Origin: a virus
Strand: one strand, 5' to 3'
Virus record (IMG/VR): IMGVR_UViG_3300002104_000077
Span: 1 to 42,910 of that record
DNA length: 42,910 nt
Each line of letters starts with the position of its first letter. Position 1 is the stretch's first letter. Position numbers and translations under genes: made by a program. Positions 17,269 to 24,859 of this stretch are shown here, in pieces. A model generated the notes under the pieces. The model ran no database searches, had not been told where the DNA came from, and saw nothing but the letters and a program-made list of their open reading frames with translations.

Positions 17269-19214
17269 AGCCAGGACTCTCCGGGGCCGAGTTGTAGCCA
17301 TCCGCCGGCGGCGGGGGCATGTTCTGTTGGTTGCTTGCTGATGACCTGGGCATCTACCGGCTTGGCTTCTGCCAGGCGGTCAAGGTCAAGACCGAAGCGC
17401 TGCTGGCTGATGCGCAGCGCGGCGAGCGCGTAGACAAAGCAGTCGAGAGCCTCGTTACGGCGCCCGCCCGCATCCCACCGATAGACCCGCGCGCCCTTCT
17501 CAATTTTCAGACGCTTGGTTTCGGCGGTGAGCTGCTTCAGCTCGGCCTCATCGCATATCTCGTCGTTGGCAGGCAGGTGGACGCATCCGGGAACCGGAAC
17601 ACCAGGCTGCGGCTGCAACTTCAGGCGGTTGTAAATCAGCTCCTTGGCGTTGTCGGTGCCGACTTCTGTCAGGTACACGCGGCTGCCTTTCGTGCGCTGG
17701 CGCGGGAAGTTCGCAATCGGCTTGCCGTAGAGGTTGGCGCCCTTGATGGGCACGACCCACTGCACGCCATGTTTGCGGCTTTCGGCGTACACCTCGTCGG
17801 TGTAGTGGCCGCCGGAGTCCCAGCACCACCGCTCGACCTTGAACTGCAGCGCATCCGACCGGGTGTAGAGCATGTGCAGCTTGAGCCCAACCTTGCGGCG
17901 TAGCTCTTCGCTGGCGGGGTCGCCGTTGAGTATCCAGCGATCCACGAGCCAGCACTCTTCGCCCTGGCCAAACGCCCAGACGCGACCCTCATAGCGGTCG
18001 TCCTGGGTATCGATGCCACCAACCAGCACAAGGGCCCTGTCCGGCACTTGCGGGTATACCTCGCGGCGGCCGTAGAGCGTTTCCCACTCCACTTTCTCGC
18101 CCTGGTCTTCTTCCCAGGTTTCGCCAAGCGTGGTGTTGGTAAAGGTCTTGAGCTTGCTGATGTCGCCCTTGGCTTTGTAGAAGTCGAGGACGATCCGGCC
18201 CCACGTCGTGAATGGGCTGTATGCCGTCCAGATGTGGAAGGTCATCGAGTCCGGAGTTGGGATCGGCTGATCATCAGCATCAAAGAAGTCGAGCCCGTCA
18301 CGGGTCCAGATGCCTGTTTTCTCGCAGATCCAGCGACCTTTTACGTGCTGGTCCTGCATTTCGTGCTGCTGAACAACGCAGGCGTTGTGCTCGCACAAGT
18401 ACCAAGCAGTACCAGGGCTTTCCGGGTCCCACTTGATGCCGTAGGCACAGTCCTTGCCACCCCATTTGAGGTACTGCTCGGCCTGGCAGTGCGGGCACGG
18501 CACATGCAGCCGGAACAGGTGCGGTGACTCGCTGGCCGCGGCCTCGATCTGACAAGTGCCCTTGATCTTTGGCGTGCTACCCCGGATCGACTTCGGGAAG
18601 GTCGAGCCTTCAATCCGCTTATCGCCCAGGAATGTCGGGCTACCTTCCTTCTCGACGTCGGGCTCAAACGCAGCCAATTCGTCATAGATGATGGTGTCGA
18701 CCGACTTCTCGCGGTAGTTCTTCGCGGCCGCGCCACCGAGGCACCAAAGCTGTTTGGAGTGACTGAAGCGCTTTGTGTCGAGCGTGTTGTCGCGGTGCTT
18801 CTTGCCGTACCACGGCGCCAGGGCGTAGATGCTCGGCACATCGCGGATCATGGTTTCGACGTGGGCTTTCATGAAGCCCTGCGCCGCCCCGTCAGTCGGC
18901 AACAGCAGCAGGATGTTCCGGCGCTTGTGCTCGATCTGGTAAGCCGAGGCAGCCAGCAGCATCTTGGAGTAGCCGACCCGCGCCGACTTGATCACGTTGA
19001 CGGTGCGGATCTCGTCATTGCCCATCGCGTTGAGGATGGCGACCTGAAAAGCCAGCGTTTCCCAACGGCCTTCCTGGTAGCTCGACTCGCTGGACAGGTA
19101 GAAGTTTTCGTCCGCCCACTCAACCGGCGTCATGGGTAGCGGGCGAGAAAGTGGAACAAGACCTACACGGACAGCACCCGCCAGCTCACTCAGTTGCAGC
19201 GTCGAGATAGTCAT
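17265..19214 (-). CDS. Terminase large subunit (gpA-like)
   Basis: A 649-aa protein close in length to lambda gpA. The ATPase part has a Walker A-like segment ('VIKSARVGYSKMLLAAS'), a Walker B-like segment ('VDTIIYDELAAFEPDVE') and 'LGDKRIEGSTFPKSIRGSTPKIKGTCQIE', typical of GpA-type terminases. A zinc-binding-type cluster ('CPHCQAEQYLKWGGKDC') follows. The C-terminal nuclease domain contains 'GGIDTQDDRYEGRVWAFG' and 'CWDSGGHYTDEVY'. It cleaves at cos and translocates DNA into proheads. The ATG at 19214 gives a 29-base overlap with the small subunit; an upstream ATG at 19238 is also possible because neither has a good ribosome-binding site. Confidence 0.93.
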   Translation of the reverse strand: MTISTLQLSELAGAVRVGLVPLSRPLPMTPVEWADENFYLSSESSYQEGRWETLAFQVAILNAMGNDEIRTVNVIKSARVGYSKMLLAASAYQIEHKRRNILLLLPTDGAAQGFMKAHVETMIRDVPSIYALAPWYGKKHRDNTLDTKRFSHSKQLWCLGGAAAKNYREKSVDTIIYDELAAFEPDVEKEGSPTFLGDKRIEGSTFPKSIRGSTPKIKGTCQIEAAASESPHLFRLHVPCPHCQAEQYLKWGGKDCAYGIKWDPESPGTAWYLCEHNACVVQQHEMQDQHVKGRWICEKTGIWTRDGLDFFDADDQPIPTPDSMTFHIWTAYSPFTTWGRIVLDFYKAKGDISKLKTFTNTTLGETWEEDQGEKVEWETLYGRREVYPQVPDRALVLVGGIDTQDDRYEGRVWAFGQGEECWLVDRWILNGDPASEELRRKVGLKLHMLYTRSDALQFKVERWCWDSGGHYTDEVYAESRKHGVQWVVPIKGANLYGKPIANFPRQRTKGSRVYLTEVGTDNAKELIYNRLKLQPQPGVPVPGCVHLPANDEICDEAELKQLTAETKRLKIEKGARVYRWDAGGRRNEALDCFVYALAALRISQQRFGLDLDRLAEAKPVDAQVISKQPTEHAPAAGGWLQLGPGESWL

Positions 19215-19716
19215 CGAGTAACCCAGGCAGACGGTCATCAAGGCCCGCCGCCCGGTTGCGCGCCTTGGCCAGCTCGCGCTGAACCGATTCAATGTGCCTG
19301 ACCTCAAGGTCAGGGTGGCGGCGCTTTAAGGTCATCGGAAGGGTGTCGAGGATCGACCCGATCTCAGCGGCCAAACGGGACAGCACATAGGTCGCAAAAC
19401 CAGTCGGGACGGACTTGCGCTTGGTGATGTCGTTCTTGAGTTCTTGCCCTTCGGCCTGGGCGGACGTTAGGCGCAGCCGCTCCTGCGTGAGCTTCGCCTC
19501 AGCATCTGGGTCAAGGCCCTCACTGAGCGGCGGCACTTCCGGTCGCACCTGGCCGCTATTCATGCCGCGCAAATAACGGATGTACGCCAATCGGCAGGCG
19601 TCAAGATCAAGGCCGCCAGCACCCTTAGAGGCAGGCAGGACGCCGTCTGTAACCAGGGTGCGTATCTGCCTGTCGCTCAAATCAATGTGAGCAGCGACTT
19701 CAATCTGCGTGGCCAT
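19186..19716 (-). CDS. Terminase small subunit (Nu1-like)
   Basis: A 176-aa protein starting with a winged-helix-type DNA-binding segment ('MATQIEVAAHIDLSDRQIRTLVTDGVLPAS'), followed by a charged helical region and a C-terminal helix, the layout of Nu1/DUF1441 small terminases. It recognises the cos region and recruits the large subunit. It is the last gene before a roughly 160-bp non-coding gap that may hold cos. Confidence 0.87.
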   Translation of the reverse strand: MATQIEVAAHIDLSDRQIRTLVTDGVLPASKGAGGLDLDACRLAYIRYLRGMNSGQVRPEVPPLSEGLDPDAEAKLTQERLRLTSAQAEGQELKNDITKRKSVPTGFATYVLSRLAAEIGSILDTLPMTLKRRHPDLEVRHIESVQRELAKARNRAAGLDDRLPGLLDDYLDAATE

Positions 19717-19875
19717 GGCTTCGCCCAGGCGGAACCGGAAGCGGTCGCCCTGTAAAAAGTTCGTATGTAGTTCGGCGGCGGGGCGCGAATTACCCGCAGG
19801 GCCCCGGTGGGTCCGGGAGTACCTTTTGGGATTTCAAAGGCGCCTCATTGGGCGCTTTTGCACCAGGGCGGCGCA
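19717..19875. other. Non-coding gap, candidate cos region
   Basis: This gap directly upstream of the small terminase gene is the only sizeable gap in the packaging part of the late operon. It holds GC-rich dyad-like sequence around 19800-19816 (GGCCCCGGTGGGTCC) and a GCGCC/GGCGC hairpin with a short T-run near 19840-19860. In lambda and HK97-type phages cos lies just upstream of the small terminase gene, so this is a reasonable candidate. The cut positions cannot be read from the sequence. Confidence 0.35.
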
Positions 19876-20610
19876 TCACCGCGCCGTCGCGATGGCTCGG
19901 TCTAGGGCTTTCGAGAACTCTTTCGAGTAGTTCGCCTTGATGATGTTGTCCGCGATCTTGAAGAACGGAACGATCACCTTGTACTTGGGTGCTGAGTCAG
20001 TGAACAAGAACACTGGCCGCACACCTGTTGAGCTACCGATGCGCTTGCGTTCCCACACACCCTGCGAGCCATCTACATCCCCGACGAAGTACCGACCAGC
20101 ATTGCCCTTCTTGCGGCTGCGCCTGCTGTTCGTTGCGTTGGCGCTGTACCCGCTCACTGTTTCTGCGGCACCAAGCCCCGACAATATGCGGATGGCCAAC
20201 TGCCCTTTGATGTTGCCGTTCTGATCAAGGAACGGCTTCTGAGGTATCGCGTATTGGTTCGGGCTCATCAGCCCGCGGGCCAGTAACGCCATCTCAAACC
20301 GCTTACGACGGCGCACGCCACCATAGACGACGGCCTGCATATACCTGTCTGCAGGTATGCCGGCGTTGAACGTATCCTTGAGCCAGACCTTGGCCTGCAG
20401 CTTCTTGGGCTTGGCGGGCGCGATGAACAGGCTGTTGAGCGTGGTCTTGGTCGGATTATCGAGGCGCTTCTCCATCACTTCGAGAATGCCCTTCTTAACC
20501 AGTTGCGCGGTCTTGGTCAGTGCCAATGCAGTGGCGAACGGTATCTGCCGCTCAACACCCTTGAGCATCAGCGTGGCAGTGTCGAGGCCCTTGGCTGTGA
20601 CAGTAATCAC
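19876..20610 (-). CDS. Hypothetical protein, tail-completion (gpZ-like) candidate
   Basis: A 244-aa basic protein. The N-terminus ('MLKGVERQIPFATALALTKTAQLVKKGI') resembles gpZ-type minor tail/tail-completion proteins, and the rest has many Lys/Arg-rich turns ('GGVRRRKRFEMALLARG', 'NSRRSRKKGNAGRYFVGDVDG'). It lies between holin and small terminase, not in the head-tail block, so the role is tentative. It starts at a GTG (20610) with GAGGG upstream. Confidence 0.5.
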   Translation of the reverse strand: MITVTAKGLDTATLMLKGVERQIPFATALALTKTAQLVKKGILEVMEKRLDNPTKTTLNSLFIAPAKPKKLQAKVWLKDTFNAGIPADRYMQAVVYGGVRRRKRFEMALLARGLMSPNQYAIPQKPFLDQNGNIKGQLAIRILSGLGAAETVSGYSANATNSRRSRKKGNAGRYFVGDVDGSQGVWERKRIGSSTGVRPVFLFTDSAPKYKVIVPFFKIADNIIKANYSKEFSKALDRAIATAR

Positions 20611-20625
20611 TGGCTGACCCTCGAC

Positions 20626-21000
20626 TCACTCGCCCTTAGCTGCAGCACGCAGCTCCTTGATCATGCTCAGCAGGCTGCGGCCCTTGCTCGCCTCGGTATA
20701 GGCGAACCAGCCGCGCACCATCACCCAGGCAGGCAGGCCCGCGGCAAAGTGAAAGCCGCCCAAGGCCATCTGGCCATCAACGGTGGTACCCCAAGCAGCA
20801 ATGTCGAGCCACTGGATCAGGGCCGCGCCACCACACAGGGAGGCGACCACAGTGCAGATCAGGGCAACAAACCACTCGCGGCGGGTGGTTGGCATGGTCA
20901 TGGACATGACGACCACGACCACCAGGGCCAGGCCAATGGACGGGCCCAGCAGCTTGCCCAGGGCGTAACCGCCTACGGCAGTCGATGCTGGCTCGGTCAT
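20626..21000 (-). CDS. Holin candidate with several membrane segments
   Basis: A 124-aa protein with a hydrophobic segment about 15-35 ('LLGPSIGLALVVVVVMSM'), a second about 45-65 ('WFVALICTVVASLCGGAALI'), a third weaker one about 85-100, and a charged C-terminus ('MIKELRAAAKGE'). This fits phage holins, which form lesions that release or activate the endolysin. It lies before the terminase genes and far from the endolysin. The start at 21000 has AAGGA at good spacing; the longer frame starts further upstream but lacks such a site. Confidence 0.7.
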   Translation of the reverse strand: MTEPASTAVGGYALGKLLGPSIGLALVVVVVMSMTMPTTRREWFVALICTVVASLCGGAALIQWLDIAAWGTTVDGQMALGGFHFAAGLPAWVMVRGWFAYTEASKGRSLLSMIKELRAAAKGE

Positions 21001-21132
21001 AGAGTGAATCCTTGATGTTGGCATGGTCGTGGCCACTCCCGGCTTGCGCCCGGCGGTGTCGTGTAAGCCCAGCCCTGCAATGCGCAGCTATCCGCTTGAA
21101 GCAAAGACGCGAGCACGAGGGCCGGAAATTCG

Positions 21133-21291
21133 TTATTTGCTGGATACAGCGTCTTTGACGTCTTTCGCTACAGCATCAGCAGCGTCTGCCACCGGCTTGA
21201 CCGCGGCCGCGGTAAGCTCAACAGCGACAGCAACGGGGGCGAGCGCGAGTTTTGCCACGTCACCAACAAGGCCAAGAAGAGAGCCGAACAT
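21133..21291 (-). CDS. Small hydrophobic/amphipathic phage protein (hypothetical)
   Basis: A 52-aa protein, 'MFGSLLGLVGDVAKLALAPVAVAV' followed by an Ala/Val/Asp/Lys-rich amphipathic helix. A strong GGAGG lies at the right distance before the ATG at 21291, and a terminator-like hairpin lies just upstream. It is the first gene after the putative Q-responsive terminator, beside the holin. It could be a lysis-associated or membrane-active peptide; no family can be named. Confidence 0.65.
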   Translation of the reverse strand: MFGSLLGLVGDVAKLALAPVAVAVELTAAAVKPVADAADAVAKDVKDAVSSK

Positions 21292-21308
21292 AAATGCCTC
21301 CGGAAACG

Positions 21309-21333
21309 AAAAAGCCCCGCACATGGCGAGGCT
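21309..21333 (-). terminator. Hairpin plus U5 upstream of the 52-aa gene
   Basis: An 8-bp stem with one mismatch (AGCCCCGC/GCGAGGCT), followed on the minus strand by TTTTT and then CCGGAGG of the next gene. It has the same layout as the other late hairpins. It is the second terminator-like structure after the Q-position gene. Confidence 0.55.
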
Positions 21334-21399
21334 CTGGATGGGTTGGCGCTGGGTGGCGAGCCCTTTGACTGCTGTCGCACTCTGCCGAATCGCGCCCAT

Positions 21400-21429
21400 A
21401 AAAAAGCCCGACTCAGTGGCCGGGCTTTC
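21400..21429 (-). terminator. Intrinsic terminator after the Q-position gene (tR'-like)
   Basis: A perfect stem AAAGCCCG/CGGGCTTT with a 10-nt loop, followed on the minus strand by a T-run. It lies about 65 bases downstream of the Q-position gene and before the lysis and structural genes, which is where a lambda-type late terminator (tR') would be placed. Passage through it probably needs antitermination. Confidence 0.7.
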
Positions 21430-21495
21430 TGTTGTCATCCTCTAACACGCAGGAATGACACGATGGGCAAATAATCTATCACTCTATCAATGGAG

Positions 21496-22041
21496 TCAAG
21501 CGACCTCGCAACGAATCAGACCCTCCGCGTCGAGTATCTCCTGGGCAGCCGACAGCCCCTCATTCACCATCCGCTCCAAGTCCTTTCTGATCCCGCTGCG
21601 CCACCGGTAAAGGGTTGGCTCGGGGCGACCACCATCATCCCAATTTGCCATGTCATACCAGGCCGCCGGCAGGACATTGGTCGAGCGCTTACCGTCGATG
21701 CCTGGAAGGCGTGGCATTGCCCAGGTCACCGTGGCCGCATCACTGAACCGGCGCGGCGCGGGCGACTTCACCCGCTCGCACAGCAGCTCGATGGCAGCGT
21801 GCTTGCGCTCTACGTGGGTCGAATACTTGGCCACCAGGGCGCTCCACTGCTCCACCGACAGCTGGGTATGCAGGCGACTGAACACCATGCAGTCATAGAC
21901 AAAGGCTGCAGCCCGCCCGCCATTCTCGCCGGCAATCTTGGCTGCCTGTATTTTCGGCTCAAAGTCGCACCCGCCGGCACTGTTGATTGTTTCCGCCGCC
22001 AGGGCCCGCACCACCGCACTCAACACGCTTGTATAGATCAT
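21496..22041 (-). CDS. Putative late-gene antiterminator (Q position), otherwise hypothetical
   Basis: A 181-aa soluble protein ('MIYTSVLSAVVRALAAETINSAGG...') with a basic/aromatic central part ('FSDAATVTWAMPRLPGIDGKRSTN', 'WYDMANWDDGGRPEPTLYRWRSGIRKDLERM'). I recognise no clear signature. The assignment rests on position: last gene of the early operon after RusA, directly before an intrinsic terminator and the late genes. The ATG at 22041 was chosen because the longer frame overlaps the preceding gene and has non-protein-like sequence. Confidence 0.5.
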   Translation of the reverse strand: MIYTSVLSAVVRALAAETINSAGGCDFEPKIQAAKIAGENGGRAAAFVYDCMVFSRLHTQLSVEQWSALVAKYSTHVERKHAAIELLCERVKSPAPRRFSDAATVTWAMPRLPGIDGKRSTNVLPAAWYDMANWDDGGRPEPTLYRWRSGIRKDLERMVNEGLSAAQEILDAEGLIRCEVA

Positions 22042-22049
22042 GGTCGCCC

Positions 22050-22358
22050 TCAGTCCCCAGTGAAGTGCGCGCCGCCCGCACCCTTCTTGTTGTTGCCCTG
22101 GTAGTCCGCCGCCGGCCCCGTTACGGGGATCAAGCCAGCGCGCTCCAGCTGTTCTCTCTGCTGCTCTACCTGACGATTGGCCCGGTTCAACCTCACCCGC
22201 AGCTGTTGCACCATCCGCTCGCTGCTCAACGCCTGGCTGGTCACCCGATCGATCAACCCGGAGCCATTGCAGCCGGCGCAATCCATCACATGAAAAATGC
22301 CAGTGATGACGCCCTGGCCCTGGCACACCTCGCACCGAGCCAGAGGGATCACAGGCAC
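22050..22358 (-). CDS. Small zinc-finger protein with DnaJ-type CxxCxGxG motifs
   Basis: A protein of about 102 aa with two DnaJ-like zinc-binding motifs, 'CEVCQGQG' and 'CAGCNGSG', followed by a coiled coil ('MVQQLRVRLNRANRQVEQQREQLERAG') and a Gly-rich tail. It is probably a small metal-binding accessory protein of the early operon; phages often carry such proteins next to the antiterminator. The GTG at 22358 has GAGG six bases upstream; a TTG at 22370 overlapping the RusA stop is the alternative. Confidence 0.65.
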   Translation of the reverse strand: MPVIPLARCEVCQGQGVITGIFHVMDCAGCNGSGLIDRVTSQALSSERMVQQLRVRLNRANRQVEQQREQLERAGLIPVTGPAADYQGNNKKGAGGAHFTGD

Positions 22359-22366
22359 CTGCCGCC

Positions 22367-22744
22367 TCAAGGCCGCTGCGCCTGGTATGGCTTGAACGTC
22401 ACGCGCACAGCGCCGCCTGGCCGCACCTCATCGCTGAGCATGCACTGGGTCACGAACAGGCTGTCATCAACGCCAAGCGCATCGGCCAGCCCATCACGCC
22501 CGGACTTGAACGCAGCAATCAGGTTGTCGTCGTCACGCCGTGCGCGGTTCGGTGGCAGAAACTCAATCACCAGCAGCAGCCGACCTACTGGTGCAACCAG
22601 GCCGCCCAGCTTGGCGCCCATAAAGCAGCTGTAACGGTAAGCCTTCGCGGCCTTCGATCTGGCCCGCCAGTGCGCTCTGGCGTTCGGGCTGAGCACCTTC
22701 GGAGGCCAGGGCAGCAGCACCTGATTGCATGGCTTTTGCTCCAT
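22367..22744 (-). CDS. rusA: Holliday junction resolvase, RusA family
   Basis: A 125-aa protein with the RusA pattern: 'LPWPPKVLSPNARAHWRARSKAAKAYR' at the N-terminus and the acidic catalytic region 'RRDDDNLIAAFKSGRDGLADALGVDD', followed by 'GGAVRVTF'. RusA dimers cut four-way junctions, which in phages resolves recombination and replication intermediates before packaging. The ATG at 22744 has AGGAG at good spacing; a GTG at 22750 gives a GTGA overlap with the recombinase gene. Confidence 0.87.
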   Translation of the reverse strand: MEQKPCNQVLLPWPPKVLSPNARAHWRARSKAAKAYRYSCFMGAKLGGLVAPVGRLLLVIEFLPPNRARRDDDNLIAAFKSGRDGLADALGVDDSLFVTQCMLSDEVRPGGAVRVTFKPYQAQRP

Positions 22745-22746
22745 CT

Positions 22747-23787
22747 TCACCCTCTCCTAGTAGAAACGCAGGAATCAGCGGAAGCGCCCGACGCAGATGG
22801 CGCGCGGTCATCTTGTAGAAGTGCAGGAGCGGCCACTTTTGCGCCGTGCGCAGAGGCGAAACCACACGCATCCAGCCGCGAATGCCAGCGCTCCAACGCC
22901 TCGCGCCGACGCTCCATGGCATCCCGAGTCAGGTAAGTTTCGGCGGTAGTGCCCAGACTGTGATTGATCAGCAGCTCGCCCACCAGGTGATCGACACCAA
23001 TGTCGGCAAGGCTGCTGCGCATAAGTTTGCGCAAGTCATGGCTAGTCCAGCCGCGACCACTCACCTGACGCATCAGGGCATGCGCGCTGGTATCGGCCAG
23101 CCTGGCGCCGGCACGCACCGGGAACAGCCATTCAGACTTCAGTCGAGGATCGGGCAGCGCCTGGCGGTAACGCTCCAGCAGGGCCAGCACCTGAGGCGTC
23201 AGTGGCAACACATGCTGGCGCCGAGACTTGGTGTTGGCCTCGGGGATCACCCACACCCGATCATCAAGGGACACATGCGCCCAGCGCGCCAGCAAGGTCT
23301 CTGCGATACGCGTGCCATGAGCCAACATCATCAGCGGCAGCATGCCTTTGAGCGGATCAGCGTTGAACGCCTCCACCAGCTGCGGCACCAGCACCGGCAG
23401 ATCGACACGAGACAGCGCCGCCGGCTTGGGCCGCAACTTGCCCTTATAGAAGCTCTTGAAGGTTGCGCCGGCCATCGGGTTGCCTGCAATCCGGCCCTGC
23501 TCCTCGGCCATGGCGAACGCCTGGCGCATACCCTGCAGCGCCTTCTGCACGGTACGCGGCGCCAGCTCCTGGTGCATCGGCCACACCAGCTGGTCGTCCA
23601 GTGTCACCCGGTCGAGTTTCTTGATGGTCACCTTGCCCAAGCGCGGCAGCACATGCCGGCGCATCAGCGAGCCCATGCTCCCGCGATACTTGGCCGACCG
23701 GGCGCGGTCACCCTCAATCCGGCCAAGCCACCACAGCACCACATCGCCTGTGGTGCGCATCGGTGCCTTCGCCTTGGCAACACTCAT
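22747..23787 (-). CDS. Second tyrosine recombinase, embedded in the replication operon
   Basis: A 346-aa protein with an N-terminal SAM-like DNA-binding domain and a full tyrosine recombinase catalytic set: R160 (HGTRIAE), K188 (TKSRRQHVLPL), H250-x-x-R253 (SHDLRK), H276 (NHSLGTT) and Tyr285 (AETYLTR). The C-terminal tail is Ala/Ser-rich. It is transcribed with the replication genes and not with the integrase at the right end. The role could be genome-dimer resolution, circularisation or an alternative integration activity. The start at 23787 is fixed by the ATGA overlap with a preceding 34-aa ORF. Confidence 0.87.
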   Translation of the reverse strand: MSVAKAKAPMRTTGDVVLWWLGRIEGDRARSAKYRGSMGSLMRRHVLPRLGKVTIKKLDRVTLDDQLVWPMHQELAPRTVQKALQGMRQAFAMAEEQGRIAGNPMAGATFKSFYKGKLRPKPAALSRVDLPVLVPQLVEAFNADPLKGMLPLMMLAHGTRIAETLLARWAHVSLDDRVWVIPEANTKSRRQHVLPLTPQVLALLERYRQALPDPRLKSEWLFPVRAGARLADTSAHALMRQVSGRGWTSHDLRKLMRSSLADIGVDHLVGELLINHSLGTTAETYLTRDAMERRREALERWHSRLDACGFASAHGAKVAAPALLQDDRAPSASGASADSCVSTRRG

Positions 23788-23888
23788 GCCGCCACGCCCC
23801 GCACGTACACAAAGTAAAACCACACCACTGGCGCGCCAGGCAACGCCAGCACCGCCGCCACAGGTAAAGCCATCAGCGCCTTTTTCAT
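23784..23888 (-). CDS. 34-aa membrane micro-protein
   Basis: A 34-codon ORF ('MKKALMALPVAAVLALPGAP...') with one hydrophobic stretch rich in A, V, L, F and Y. It is joined at both ends by ATGA overlaps: its start overlaps the stop of the 28-aa ORF, and its stop overlaps the recombinase start. That coupling is the main reason to call it real. Function unknown; too short for the usual gene-finding cut-off. Confidence 0.5.
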   Translation of the reverse strand: MKKALMALPVAAVLALPGAPVVWFYFVYVRGVAA

Positions 23889-23971
23889 GCTTTGTCAGCC
23901 TCGTCTTGAATCAAACCCGCTTCACGCAAAATTGCCCACTGCTCCGCCAACCATTTCAGGCAGATGCTCAT
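23885..23971 (-). CDS. 28-aa micro-protein
   Basis: A 28-codon ORF ('MSICLKWLAEQWAILREAGL...') with a helical, amphipathic composition. Its start overlaps the TGA of the preceding 75-aa gene and its stop overlaps the start of the 34-aa gene, both as ATGA. It is part of an unbroken chain of coupled reading frames from the O-like gene to RusA. Confidence 0.45.
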   Translation of the reverse strand: MSICLKWLAEQWAILREAGLIQDEADKA

Positions 23972-24195
23972 GCCGGTGCCGCGCTCGCCAGGCGGTCAGC
24001 CACGATCATCCGGCGCACATCTCCCTGAAGGCCGGTATACAAAAACGGCGCACGACCGCCAGGGCGGGTAATGGTCCAACGCTTTTCCGGGAGTCGGCAC
24101 AGCGCCACGGTGTAACCATCAGCAGTGACCCAGCAGCCCGGAATCGGCGAACCGTCCGCGTTTCTCTTGGCCAGCAACTCAACCTGATCACCCAC
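23968..24195 (-). CDS. Hypothetical early protein
   Basis: A 75-aa protein beginning 'MGDQVELLAKRNADGSPIPGCWVTADGYTVALCRLPEKRW', predicted as a small beta-rich domain with a basic C-terminal helix. It overlaps the P-like gene by eight bases and starts with GTG. No family recognised. Its place after the P-like gene matches the small accessory (nin-type) genes of lambda-like phages. Confidence 0.6.
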   Translation of the reverse strand: MGDQVELLAKRNADGSPIPGCWVTADGYTVALCRLPEKRWTITRPGGRAPFLYTGLQGDVRRMIVADRLASAAPA

Positions 24196-24859
24196 GGCGC
24201 ACCCCCAACTTCAAGCGCATGGCAGCCAACTCGGCGGCGGCCACTTCGGGCGACCCCTTGCGCTGCGGCGCCGGCAGGGCTGCCACTGGGGCCGGGGCCA
24301 GCTCCTCGCCGCGGGCCAGCTTCTTGCACTGCTCCAGGTACTTCGCGGCGAAGCGCTTCAAGCCGTAGGCAGGCTCCAGACGCTGCAGGCTGGAAAACCC
24401 AGCAGCCACCGCAGCGTGGAAGATGGCCGGATGGGACCAGCGGGCGCACGACAGCTGCGCCGGGTGGATGTTGCGCACAGCCTGGGTATAAGCGCGCTCG
24501 GCAGACGGCAAGCCGAAACCCTCCGGAGCAAAGCACCAGGCCACGAACTCACCAACCGGCGGCACGAAGGGCGAGGTATTGGCTGCGGCCATGCGAATGC
24601 CGTTCTGGATCTGCTCGATCCGGCAAATGTCGTTGCGCATGAACGCCGCAAGCCACTCCAGCTTGGCTGAGTCGAACTCGCGCTGGGTCGGCCAGCACTG
24701 GCGCCAAGCGGGCTTGATCCCCTTCATGGTTTCGAACAGATCGTTGATCACCTGCCGAGTGCCTTGGTCGACCTCGACCACCTTCGGCGCCTGCAGCGCG
24801 GCGATCTGCTGCGGCGTGATCGACGCGACCAAAGCGCTGGCCTTCACTGCGCCGCTCAC
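24188..24859 (-). CDS. Replication protein P-like (helicase loader)
   Basis: A 223-aa protein resembling the lambda P family: 'VINDLFETMKGIKPAWRQCWPTQREFDSAKLEWLAAF' is the characteristic core, followed by 'GIRMAAANTSPFVPPVGEFVAWC' and a helical C-terminal region. P proteins bring host DnaB to the phage origin bound by the O-type protein. It starts with a GTG overlapping the stop of the O-like gene (GTGA), as expected for an O-P pair. Confidence 0.85.
   Translation of the reverse strand: MSGAVKASALVASITPQQIAALQAPKVVEVDQGTRQVINDLFETMKGIKPAWRQCWPTQREFDSAKLEWLAAFMRNDICRIEQIQNGIRMAAANTSPFVPPVGEFVAWCFAPEGFGLPSAERAYTQAVRNIHPAQLSCARWSHPAIFHAAVAAGFSSLQRLEPAYGLKRFAAKYLEQCKKLARGEELAPAPVAALPAPQRKGSPEVAAAELAAMRLKLGVRRG

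Noticed and set aside
22846-23817. Long plus-strand open frame across the second recombinase
   Set aside because: It mirrors the recombinase gene, which has all catalytic residues; the mirror translation is His/Arg/Gln-rich without a domain.
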